From positions 3,276,501 to 3,340,500 of the forward strand of contig NC_089444.1 in the NCBI RefSeq assembly GCF_026210795.1: a stretch of 64,000 nt of DNA. Reading direction: 5' to 3'. Of this stretch, positions 1 to 9,813 are shown in pieces. The notes below the pieces were generated by a model. That model made no database searches. It saw nothing but the letters and a program-made list of their open reading frames with translations, and was not told where the DNA came from. Both the position numbers and the translations under genes were made by a program. Origin of the DNA: Rhizophagus irregularis. Taxonomy: Eukaryota; Glomeromycota; Glomeromycetes; Glomerales; Glomeraceae. How positions within the stretch are numbered: the first letter of the stretch is position 1; each line of letters opens with the position of its first letter.

Positions 1-158
1 ATTGTTATTTTTGAATAAACGTTAAAAAATTTTTTTTTATTTTTTGATAGATTTAGATCATCTGATTATGTAACACATACAATTTAAGCTTGTGAAACAT
101 AATTCTTGTTAAAATGTGCAAATCTTTATATTTGGCTAATTTCACGAATTGGCAGTAT

Positions 159-1369
159 TAGTGTTTCGATCCGGGCAGAAATCGTCATCCGGATAAATTA
201 AAAAAATATCCGGTTTCTACCCAGATTATCTGACTCGGATAAAAATCCGGATATATCCAGGTAGAAACCGAAATCCGGATAAAATTATTTAAATTTTTTT
301 TACTGTAGATCATTTTAATAAATAAAATTCGTGGCATTCATTTAATTTAATGTGGCATTTAATTAATTAAATATATGGCATTTAATTAACTACTAAATTC
401 GTGGCATTTATTAAATTTATGACAATTAAATTTCGTGGGATTGATATAAAAATTTATTTATAGCATTTATTTTTTTATTTATAAATTTAAGTACAGTTAG
501 TTAATGTAGTCCTAAGCCCTAACCAAAATAAATAAATACTGTAATCATTTTCTTGGATTTTTTTGTAATTTCACTTGAAACATATTTTTGAATAGTGGAA
601 AATAATTCATAAAATTATGGAAAACAGTAACGTTCAAGATTATATTACTTTAAGTGAAAATGAAGAGTCCAGTGATGAAGTTACAGAAATTGCTCTAATA
701 CTAAAAAGAGGATAACCTAAAAAATTATCTAGGACACTTGGAAAATAAAGGATGATAAGTGCTAGTAAAATAAGTTAACTGTACTTGAATTAACAAGTCA
801 AATATCAAATAATCCAAATCCCTTTAAACTAACTACTACAATGACTAAACCACAAACAAAAGTGAGTTGGGTACTATGGGAATATTTTGTTAGAAAACAA
901 AGTGAAAATGGAGAAATACGTGCATATTGTCAGTTTATATCAGATAATGGAGAAAATGTACAAAAAGTTATAAATATGATGGATCTGTTGTTAATCACCA
1001 CCCACAGAACACATTATATCTGAAAACAAATCAATAATAAATGCCGCAAATTTAATATATTAAATTCAAATTATGTGACAAATCTTGTGACATAACTTCT
1101 AATTTTTCCTTGTGGTTAACGAATAATTAAAACAATAAAAAAAAATATTTAAAGTAATCATATATAATATTTTAACTCATCTGAAAATATATGAAATGTT
1201 ATGATTTAAATTTTTTTAAAATTTTTTTTTATTTTTTATCTGGATTCCGGGTCAATCTGACCATTTTTATCCGGATATTTATCCGGGTAAAACCCGTAAT
1301 TATCTGGATACCTAAAAAAAAAATTATCCGGGTTTATCCAGTTGAACCCGGCAACGGATCAAAACACTA
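159..1369. mobile_element. Non-autonomous hAT element (1,211 bp) with perfect 8-bp TSD
   Basis: The termini are inverted: the left end begins TAGTGTTTCGATCCGGG, and the reverse complement of the right end begins TAGTGTTTTGATCC. The 8-mer GGCAGTAT lies immediately outside both ends (151-158 and 1370-1377). An 8-bp TSD with a TAG-starting TIR is the hAT signature. The subterminal 100 bp on each side are dense in ATCCGG/CCGGAT words, which suits transposase-binding subterminal repeats. The interior holds only a fragment of a BED-finger reading frame, so the copy is a deletion derivative that cannot move by itself. The target site lies at the edge of the tandem repeat at 1371-1715. Confidence 0.85.
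601..1023 (+). pseudogene. BED zinc-finger remnant of hAT transposase N-terminus
   Basis: A plus-strand start near 617 gives a short acidic leader and then stops after about 32 codons. A second frame at 841-1023 contains KVSWVLWEYF followed by EIRAYCQF, which resembles the first half of a BED finger (SxVWxYF ... AxCxxC). The second cysteine of the expected CxxC and the distal His pair are missing, and the frame ends 1023. No DDE/RNase H catalytic region follows before the right TIR. The location inside a TSD-flanked hAT element supports transposase ancestry. The BED assignment rests on a short motif and is moderate. Confidence 0.5.
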
Positions 1370-1370
1370 G

Positions 1371-1715
1371 GCAGTATTAAAAAAAATTCACAAGAATTTT
1401 CCTTGATACTGCTTAATTTTTAAATTAAAGCCTTAATACTACTAAATTAGTTAAATTAGAATTAAGCAGTATTAAGAAAATTTTGCAAGAATTTTCCTTG
1501 ATACTGCTTAATTTTTAAATTAAAGCCTTAATACTAAATTAGTTAAATTAGAATTAAGCAGTATTAAGAAAAATTCGCAAGAATTTTCCTTGATACTGCT
1601 TAATTTTTAAATTAAAACCTTAATACTAAATTAGTTAAATTAGAATTAAGCAGTATTAAGAAAAATTCATGAGAATTTTTCTTGATACTGCTTAATTTTT
1701 AAATTATAATTTATA
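1371..1715. repeat. Tandem repeat, about 92-95 bp unit, four copies
   Basis: Units begin with GCAGTATTA at 1371, 1466, 1558 and 1650, giving periods of 95, 92 and 92 bp. Each unit contains an imperfect palindrome: GCAGTATTAAGAAAAATTC pairs with GAATTTTCCTTGATACTGC about 20 bp later, so each copy can fold into a hairpin. The rest of the unit is TTAATTTTTAAATTAAAG-like AT-rich sequence. It may have arisen by tandem amplification of a small foldback MITE. Confidence 0.85.
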
Positions 1716-2344
1716 AAAATGATTTATAATTGAGTTTTGAATTTAGTATTATTAATCAGACTTTGAACTTAAAAATTAAACAGTATTAACAAAAATTCTT
1801 GCAAATTTTTTAATAATTGTGATTTTACATCAGTGAGTTTTTGGGTAGTACATATTAGCGGATACTAGTATTGTTTGATGCTTTAAAGTGTAGAAAAACT
1901 TACCCTATCACACGTCAAATAAATAAAAATTGGCGAAAAAACCAGATAGCCAATTTTTGGCTATATTTGTCTGATTTGTAGCTTTTTGTAGCCGATTTTT
2001 TAGCATGAATTGACAAAAATTAGATATGCCAATTTTTAAATTGCATATTCAAATCGGACTGCTGATTTTAGCTATATTTGTCTGATTTGTGACTTTTTAC
2101 AGCCGTATTACCAATTCTTAACCACATTTTTCAACTTTTTCACTATGCAAAAAAACTGTATATACATTATGAAATATATATTTTTATAAAATTATATTGT
2201 AATATTGAATTAAATTTTAAAAAATATTTTATTAAGCAATATTAAATAAAAAACTAATCTTAAAAAATTAAATTTTAAACAAAATACATTTAAGAATATA
2301 AATTTACTTGTAATTCAATGTAATACACACAATTATAAAAAATT

Positions 2345-3200
2345 AATAACTCCACAAATATTAACTGTGCCTTCATTAAAATAAATATTCAAGTAGATTC
2401 TAAGCTGCTGAACAATTTTCAATTAATTAAAGAAGTCGATTTACTTTGGCTAAAGTACTCAAAATACGCTCTGAAGTAACAAAATAGAAAAAATAAAATT
2501 CGTAAATGAGTACCGTTGTGAAATCGTAAATAACTCATCAAGTATTAACTGTACCTTCGTAAAAATTAATATCCAAGTAGATTTTGACCTGCTGAACAAC
2601 TTTCAATTAATAAAAGAAGTCGATTTACTTTGACTAAAGTGCTCAAAATACGCTCTGATGTGACAAAACGGAAAAAAATAAAATTCGTAAATGAGTACCA
2701 TTGTGAAAATCGTGAATAACTCATCAAGCATTAACTGTACCTTCGTGAAAATTAATATTCAAGTATATTTTGACATGCTAAACAACTATCAATTAATATA
2801 AGAAGTTGGTTTGCTTTGGATAAAGTGCTCAAAATACGCTCTGAAGTGACAAAATGAAAAAAATAAAATTCGTAAATGAGTACTGTTGTGAAAATTGTGA
2901 ATAACTCATCAAGTATTAACTGTACCTTCGTGAAAATTAATATCCAAGTAGATTTTAACCTGCAGAACAACTTACAATTAATATAAGAAGTTGATTTACT
3001 TTGGCTAAAGATCTTAAAATACGCTCTGAAGGTAAAAAAATTTGTAACTTAATACTACAGTATTATATAAAAAATGTAAATAATTCCAAAAATATTAACT
3101 GTACTTTTATGATCTTAACAGTTTTAAACTTACTGAACTACTTTTAATTAAAAGAATAAGATTTACTTCAGCCAAAATGCTTAAACCATACTTTGAAATA
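2345..3200. repeat. Tandem repeat, about 185-bp unit, four to five copies
   Basis: The phrase TCCAAGTAGATTTT recurs at about 2390, 2574, 2760 and 2945 (periods 184, 186 and 185 bp), followed by a more diverged fifth copy to about 3200. Conserved words include CTCAAAATACGCTCTGAAG, ATAAAATTCGTAAATGAGTA and CATCAAGTATTAACTGTACC. All copies have the same orientation. No unit has a sustained reading frame, so this is treated as a satellite internal to the surrounding CACTA-like element. Confidence 0.85.
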
Positions 3201-3389
3201 TATGTAAAAAAAATATAATATTTGTTTATATTTTAAATTATGAGTTATTTAATTTAAATGTATTTATATTTAAGAAAAAAAATATTTTAATTCTATTTTA
3301 TAAAGTATTTAAAAAGTATTTTAGTAAAGTTTTTGAGGCAAAAAAATAATTATAAATGAAATAAAAAAAAAATCTAATAAATAAATATT

Positions 3390-4088
3390 AAACCGTTGTA
3401 AACGGATGAATATTAAGCGTGGGCAAATAATATACCAAATGGACAAATGTAATTGCCAAATATTAAGAACAAACAAATTAATTATGAATTGGCGTAGATG
3501 GATAAATGATTAGCCGAAAAGGATAAACATTTAAGAAAAGTAATGATCTACATGATGCAATATTTATTGGATGATTAATAAAGAACCAATAGAATGATTA
3601 GAGTCGATCAATTGCGGCTTAGCAATCTTTAACAATAGGAACAATTAGAAGGGATAATTATAAGCCACAAAAGATGGATTATAAGCAAAACACATAAAGT
3701 GGGAAGATAGCGGATTAAAAGAACATATAAAATAATGTCAGAAAGATTAAAGGACATAAAATAATATAAAAAAGATAATACAAAGATAATACGAAAAGAT
3801 AATACAAAGACAATATAAAAAGATAATATAAAAGATAATATAAAAAGATAGTATAAAGATGGAACATAAAAGATAACGTATTAAAAAGAACATATATATA
3901 TAAAAAGATAACATATTAAAATAGAAAATACATGCATATTAAAAGATAGCATATTAAAAGATAGCGTATTTAAAATATAGATAGCATAAAGATAGTTCAA
4001 AGATAATATGTAAAAAGAACATAAAAGATAGTATATAGATAGCACATATTAATTAGAATAGAAAGTAGCATAAAATTTGTTTAAATAG
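3390..4088. repeat. Inverted copy of the block at about 4590-5165
   Basis: Starting at CCGTTGTAAACGG and running through TATTAAGAACAAACAAATTA, GGATAAACATTTAAGAAAAG and GATCAATTGCGGCTTAGCAA, the sequence is the diverged reverse complement of 4590-5165 (for example TTGCTAAACCGCAATTGATC). The 3.75-4.08 kb stretch is largely a purine-rich AAAAGATAATATAAA-type microsatellite. Together with the long TIRs at 4089-5693 the order is A-B-A'-B', where A' and B' are inverted copies of A and B. Confidence 0.7.
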
Positions 4089-5693
4089 AGAGCGGTGAGA
4101 TCCCCCAATTCCCTCTGTCATCAATTTACAGAGTTGCCACATCGAACGGGCATTCCCATGGTCGAACGAACGAATAAACGAACGAACGAACAATTAAACG
4201 AACAGCATAATTATCAAACAACATAAACAACGAATAACATACAACAACGTTCTTGGTTCACGACATAAATAGCGTTAGTAATATAAAACGTCGAATGATA
4301 TAAAATAAAATTAACTTCTCTAAATTTTCCCCAAATTATATCCACTTTTACCTTTAATTTCAAACTTCGATAGCTCTCGCTACGAATTATTACTTTCCAA
4401 AAGTGTATATTTAATTCATCTTAAAATTTCCATTTATTCAATTAAAATTAATTAAGCAAACATTAATTAAAGTTTAGGGCGAACCTATTACCTTTAATTA
4501 ACATTAAACTTTACTAACAAATAATTAAAAAAATAAAACTTATATTTTTATTGAGTTCTGTGGATGAGAACTGTGGAATTATTTTGAATTCCGTTCTCTT
4601 TTTATACAAATTTTATGCTACTTTCTATTCTATCTATATACTATCTTTTATGTTCTTTTTACATATTATCTTTGAACTATCTTTCTAATATACTATCTAT
4701 ATTTTAAATACACTATCTTTTAATATGCTATCTTTTATATATATATATATTATCTTTTATAACATCTTTGTATTATCCTTTTATATTATCTTTTATATTA
4801 TTTTATGTTCTTTAATCTTTCCGACATTATTTTATATGTTCTTTCAATCCGCTTCATGTGTTTTGCTTATAATCTATCTTTTGTGGCTTATAATTATTCT
4901 TTCTAATCGTTCTTATTGTTAAAGATTGCTAAACCGCAATTGATCGACTCTATTTATCCTATTGGTTCTTTGTCAATCATTTGATAAATATTACATCATG
5001 TAGATCATTACTCTTCCTAAATGTTTATCCTTTTCGGCTAATTATTTATCCATCTACACCAATCCACGATTAATTTGTTCGTTCTTAATATTTAATAATT
5101 ACATTTGGTGGTTGAATTTTATCATCTTTTCGTGCTTGATATTCGACCGTTTACAGCGGAATTCAAAGTAATTCCACATCTCAGAGAGACTGCACATCCA
5201 CAATGTAATTTAGAATAGTTAAATTTAATTATTTGTTAATAAAGTATAATATTAATTAAAGGTAATAGGTTCACCCTAAACTTTAATTAATGTTCGCTTA
5301 ATTAATTTTAATTGAATAAAATGAAAATTTTAAGATGAATTAAATATACCCTTTTGAAGAGTAATAATTCGTAGCGAGAGCTATCAAAGTTCAAAATTAA
5401 AGGTAAAAGTGGATAGAATTTGGGAAAAATTTAGAGAAGTTAAATTTTATTTTATATCACTTGATGTTTTATATTACTAACGCTATTTATGTCGTGAACC
5501 AAGAATGTTGTTGTTATATGTTGTTGCATGTTATTCATTGATTATGTTGTTTGTTAATTACGCTGTTGATTATTTGCTTGTTCATTTATTTGTTCGTTCG
5601 TCTGATTATTCATTTGTTCGACCATGAGAATGCCCATTCGATGTGGCAACTCTGTAAATTGATGACAGAGGGAATAGGGGGATTTCACCGTAA
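4089..5693. mobile_element. Foldback-type element with about 500-bp inverted termini
   Basis: The left arm begins CGGTGAGATCCCCCAATTCC and continues CTCTGTCATCAATTTACAGA. The right arm ends with its reverse complement (GAATAGGGGGATTTCACCG). The arms continue to pair for roughly 450-500 bp, including GATAGCTCTCGCTACGAAT and the GAACGAACGAAC-type microsatellite. Both arms keep a GGAATTA[CT]TTTGAATTCCG motif next to the unique centre (4590-5165). No TSD is convincing, so the mechanism is unknown. It may be a foldback DNA transposon or a segmental inversion within the host element. Confidence 0.55.
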
Positions 5694-5907
5694 TACATAA
5701 TCACATGTTATATATTAAAATCTAAAATCGAAAAATCCTATTACAAATAACCAAAAATCGGCAATTTCATGTTAAAGATCAGAAATATTATATTAAAATC
5801 AGAAATATTTATTAAAATTGGAAATATTATATTAAAATTGCCAAAAAATTCAGACAGCTATATTAAAAAGGGCAAAAATCTGATTTTTATTTATTTGACC
5901 TGTGTAT

Positions 5908-6222
5908 ATCTGTAGAAAATACGCTATAAACGTATGAATTTTAATATACTGTAGAATAATACGTATACCGTATCCTTCATTTACAATATTTTTGCGAACC
6001 GTATACAAAATACTGATATACAGTAGAAATGATATACGTTATAGACATATGAATTTAATATACTGTATCACACAGTATGTTTACCGTATACTTTATTGTA
6101 TTTTTTACTAAACACATTTTGCGAACAGTATACATTATACTGATATGCTGTATGTAAAAATGCGAACTGTATCAAAAATATGTATATACAGTATAAAAAC
6201 TGTATACATATTTTTTATAGGG
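5908..6222. mobile_element. MITE with CCCTAT terminus, split by the CACTA-like element
   Basis: The right end reads TTTTTTATAGGG (to 6222). The matching left tip CCCTAT sits at 1903-1908, directly before the CACTA-like insertion, and sequence resumes at 5908 with CTGTAGAAAATACG. The interior is filled with GTATAC / CAGTATA / TATACTG words, partly repeated as GCGAAC[CA]GTATAC. The same CCC[TG]TAAAAAA terminus type is found at 18512, 19094 and near 63175. The right end abuts the truncated kinase exon at 6223. Confidence 0.55.
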
Positions 6223-6430
6223 ATGGTATCCATTCAAGCACTATATCATCGTAATTATTAATTTTTAATTGCCTTTCTTGTATAAAATCATCAATTTTTT
6301 CATTTCCACTAGTCCAATTTACTAAATTTATAGAATCATTTTGAACTAAAACATAATCATTTGTAACTGGGTTTTGAGATATTCCGTACAATACAAAAAA
6401 TACATCTTTATCTGTGAAATATCTTTCAGC
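6223..6430 (-). pseudogene. N-lobe array exon 6, cut off by a MITE
   Basis: The acceptor CTAG precedes 6430. The frame reads AERYFTDKDVFFVLYGISQN, YVLVQNDSINLVNWTSGNE and ends at EWIP, where the CCCTAT MITE begins at 6222. The glycine loop and everything downstream are absent from this side of the MITE, and no matching continuation is seen beyond it. Confidence 0.6.
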
Positions 6431-6464
6431 CTAGATATAAATAAAAGAGATTGTAAATTTATTA

Positions 6465-6599
6465 CCACACAGTTCCGAAATTAAGCAACCCCAAAAATAA
6501 GCAACTCTGGCCCGCATTAAGCAGATTTTGGCCGGAATTATGAGGACTTTGGCCAGAATTAAGTGCAAAAAATGGTTGCGTAATTTCGGAACTGTACGG
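6465..6599. mobile_element. 135-bp pogo/Tigger-type MITE, TA TSD
   Basis: Termini: left CCACACAGTTCCGAAATTAA, right (reverse complement) CCGTACAGTTCCGAAATTAC, flanked by TA at 6463-6464 and 6600-6601. The TIR shares its CCGTA...CxGAAATTAxGCA[AC]CC pattern with the pogo-like element at 51869-53692, so it is probably a related non-autonomous derivative. It lies in the intron between exons 5 and 6 of the N-lobe array. Confidence 0.75.
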
Positions 6600-6649
6600 T
6601 AATTAAAAAGAGTATTTAATTATTTAAGAAACTTCATACCTAATTTATT

Positions 6650-7020
6650 AAAGAATCAATAGATTTTTGTAAATTATGCAAACATTTTAAAGCAACATTT
6701 TTATTTGAATCTCTTGTATATTCGCCATACTGATAATGCAATGGACCATCCTTCCAAATTGCTGAATATACTGTTATAAAGCCATTCTTGCCTATCTCTT
6801 TAATTTCATCAAACTGATTGTATGGTATCCATTCAAGAACTATATCATTGTAATTAATAATTTTTAATTGCCTATTTTGAATGAAATTATTAATTTTTTC
6901 ATTTCCACTGATGCATGTATGATAATCATTTTGAATAAAAATATAATCTCCTGTATCAGGATTTTGAGATATTCCATATAATACTTGAAATGCTTTTTGT
7001 TTTATTGGATATTTTTTAGC
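6650..7020 (-). pseudogene. N-lobe array exon 5
   Basis: It begins AKKYPIKQKAFQVLYGISQN and includes GDYIFIQNDYHTC, where the linker is shortened (CISGNEKINNFIQNRQLK), then EWIPYNQFDEIKEIGKNGF and VALKCLHNLQKSIDSLIN. The last codon before the GTATGA donor is TAG instead of the GAG of the sister exons, a transversion. The following intron hosts a 135-bp MITE (6465-6599). Confidence 0.6.
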
Positions 7021-7094
7021 CTAAATATAAATAAAAGAAATTGTAAATTTACTAATTTAAAAAAAATATTTCAATATTTAAAGAAATTTCATAC

Positions 7095-7484
7095 CTCATT
7101 TATTAAAGAATCAATGGATTCTTGTGAATTATGTAAACATTTTAAAGCAACTTTTTTATTTGAATCTCTTGTATATTCACTATAATGATAATACAATGGA
7201 CCATTCTTCTATATTGCTGAATATACTGTTATAAGGCCAATTTTGCCTATTTCTTTAATTTCATTAAATTGATTGTATGGTATCCATTCAGGCACTATAT
7301 TATCATAGTTATTAATTTTTAATTGCCTTTCTTGAATGAAATTATCAATTTTTTCATTTCCACTGATCCAATTTACTAAATTTATAAAATCATTTTGAAC
7401 TAAAATATAATTATTTGTAACTGGATTTTGAGATATTCCATACAATACAAAAAATGCATCTTTATCTACTAAATATTTTTCAGC
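7095..7484 (-). pseudogene. N-lobe array exon 4, with internal TAG
   Basis: The exon has the same layout as exon 2. The codon for the conserved Trp in SAIWKDG is TAG, and the next Asp codon reads AAT. Both differ from the other copies by G-to-A on the coding strand. The rest (RNGPLYYHYSEYTRDSNKK, VALKCLHNSQES) stays in frame down to the GTATGA donor, so this is one nonsense codon in an otherwise open exon. Confidence 0.65.
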
Positions 7485-7564
7485 CTAAATAATACAAATA
7501 AAAGAAATTATGAATTTACTAATTAAAAATAAAAAGTATTTAAATATTTAAAGAAATTTCATAC

Positions 7565-7930
7565 CTCATTTATTAAACAACCAATGGATTCTTGTGAATT
7601 ATGTAAACATTTTAAAGCAACTTTTTTATTTGAATCTCTTGTATAATTGCTCAAAATGTATTTCTTATAAAATGGACCATCCTTCCATATTGCTGAATAT
7701 ACTGTTATAAGGCCATTTTTGCCTGTTTCTTTAACTTTATTAAACTGATTGTATGGTATCCATTCAAGCGGTATATTATTATAGTTATTAACTTTTAATT
7801 GCTTTTCTTGTATGAAATCATCATTTTTTTCATCTCCACTTGTCCATAAAAGAACTAAAATATAATTTCCTGCATCAGGATTTTGGTATATTCCATACAA
7901 TACTTGAAGTGCTTTATGATTTGTTGTATA
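7565..7930 (-). pseudogene. N-lobe array exon 3, distal part; first 9 nt lie at 16023-16031
   Basis: The first nine bases (GCTAAAAAA) are at 16031-16023. The exon then resumes at 7930 after the CACTA-like insertion, whose TSD is TTT (7931-7933 and 16023-16025). Removing the insertion and one TSD restores an open frame: AKKYTTNHKALQVLYGIYQN, LLWTSGDEKNDDFIQEKQ, EWIPYNQF, GKNGLITVYSAIWKDG. The lysine strand is kept (VALKCLHNSQ). An extra segment (KKYILSNY) precedes TRDSNKK. The exon ends at the GTATGA donor. Confidence 0.7.
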
Positions 7931-8389
7931 TTTCACTGGTCGAAATCAAAACTTTTGACTGTTAAGAGCTTTCAGCATAATTTTGCCGATTGGTCATGTG
8001 ATTCATCACATTTTTTGACCAATGGCAAAAATCGGTAAAATCAATCACAAATCGACTGATACTGATTGTTAAATGAATACTTGTTCAGTCTTTTGGTAAA
8101 AAATCAACTTATACCGATTGTTATACAAAAATTGTTCCTTTAAGATCATTCAGTAAAATTATACCGATTGGTCATATAAATCAACACAATTTTGCCAAAT
8201 TTGCCAAACGGTAAAAATCAATAACTAATTGGTAATAATTCGGCAAATCAGTTGGTAAATGACTGAAATCATCAGATCAACATTTTACAGGTCTTTTTAA
8301 ACAAACTTTTTTAAACTTTTTAAACTTTTCGCTTCCTTCCTTCCTTCTTTTTATCCTTTTCCCTTCTCTTTCTTACACCTTAGTTCTTC

Positions 8390-8764
8390 ACATTGAATTC
8401 AGTAACTTTTTATTAAATCAAAAAAGTTTCGAAATTTTCTTTAAAAAACATTTTTTAACATTAAAAAACATTTCTTTTTTATACTTTGTGAAGAAAATCA
8501 GTTTCGGCGTGGATACTGTTTCTCTAAGTGAAGTTTCGAAAGATTTTCAAAACTTTCTTATAAAAAAATGTTTTTTAACAATAAAAAACGTTTTTTTTAA
8601 TATTTTTTTTTGCAGGAAATCAGTTCCGGCGTGGATACCGTTTCCCAGATAAAGTTTCAAAGGATTTTTGAAACTTTTTTCAAAAAATACATTTTTATAC
8701 TAAAAAACGTCTTTTTTATTGATTTTTTGTTTAGGGAATTGGTTCCGGTGTGGATACCATTTCC
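8390..8764 (+). repeat. Micro-exon-like array, left part
   Basis: Three units are seen before the inner transposon: acceptor-like ends GTGAAG, TTTTTTGCAG and TTTGTTTAG, each followed by a segment like GAAATCAGTTCCGGCGTGGA then TACCGTTTCCCAG. After each comes a GT/AT-AAAGTTTC donor-like site, an AAGTTTC...GAAACTT hairpin and an AAAAAACGTTTTTT-type hairpin. The array continues at 13943 after the insertion; the 9-bp TSD ACCATTTCC lies within a unit. Confidence 0.7.
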
Positions 8765-9179
8765 AGCATAGCGAACATGCTTTATATCACTTTGACGATC
8801 ATTTGCCGATCACAAGTTTCATTTTATTAAAAAATGATTAAATTATGAAAAAGTGCAAGGCAAAGTAAATGCCTAAATAGGAAAAAAATAAAATATGCCA
8901 CCTTTTATTGTTGTATAACTTTAAATTAAATAATTTATATAATTTTTAATTTTTATATGCAAAATTATTAATATGTGATAATTTGAAGTTTCGGATAAAA
9001 ATTGAAGGCCGAAGCCGAATACGCAAAGCCGAAACTTGAAATTTTGCATGAACATTCCTTTTATTATATATAATCTGTAAAAAAAATAATGCAAGGTTTC
9101 GACCTATAATGCAGGTTTTTTGCTTATAGAGAAATTAGCCAATTATTTGTTATTAATATATTTCTAATAAAAAAGATTA

Positions 9180-9530
9180 TTTACATCATTAAAGATAATG
9201 AAAAACTTTTAGTTGAAGATGAAGATGATAATAGTTTAAGTGAAGATAATAATGATGAGAATATTGAAAATAATTTAGAAATAATAGTAAGTAATATAGA
9301 TAATCTGTTTGAAATATTATACTAAACATGGGTTAAATTATTAATTGCCAATTCGGATAAGATCGGCACTAATTTATTATAGAAATTCAGGGCGAAAATT
9401 TTCCGATTTATTAAGGTAGCACGAATATTACAAAAAAGGACCTCTTATAACAATGCAAAAAAGTTCCCGGTAACCCCACATTTTTCCACGTTACTTACTG
9501 CATGAATACATAAGGAAAATAATAATGTCA
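9180..9530 (+). other. Acidic reading-frame fragment, uncertain
   Basis: Between the inner transposon's left end and its transposase, plus-strand codons give a Glu/Asp/Asn-rich run (LLVEDEDDNSLSEDNNDENI) that stops after about 50 residues, followed by broken frames. It may be the remains of a second, opposite-strand gene of the inner transposon. Nothing identifies it. Confidence 0.2.
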
Positions 9531-9813
9531 AAAAAAAATATTTTTTATTGACTAAAAAAAAACTTTTATTTGCACGCACGTCAGATTCCTGCCTTCTTAT
9601 ACTACCTATGCTACAAAAAAAATTTCTTAATTCACGAGTTTCAAAGTAACTATTCCAAATTTTATTAGACAGTAAGTTTGTATACAGGTTTTTAGCATAC
9701 TTTATGAAATATTATGACGCTTTAGTATTTTCCTCGTTATGTTTATTATAATATTATCGTACAAATTTGAAATAATAAATTTTATTTTCTTGAATGCGTA
9801 AGAAATTTAATTT

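Larger units (their letters stand above)
1909..5904. mobile_element. CACTA-like non-autonomous element (3,996 bp), TSD TAT
   Basis: The left terminus is CACACGTCAAATAAATAAAA and the right terminus, reverse-complemented, is CACAGGTCAAATAAATAAAA, with one mismatch in 22 bp. The trinucleotide TAT flanks both ends (1906-1908 and 5905-5907). CA-starting TIRs plus a 3-bp TSD fit the CACTA/EnSpm (CMC) superfamily. Subterminal words (GGCTATATTTGTCTGATTTG on the left, the inverted GACAGCTATATT on the right) are repeated. The interior has no transposase. It contains a 185-bp tandem array (2345-3200) and a large inverted-repeat complex (3390-5693). The element inserted into the CCCTAT tip of a MITE, whose remainder resumes at 5908. 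Confidence 0.72.
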
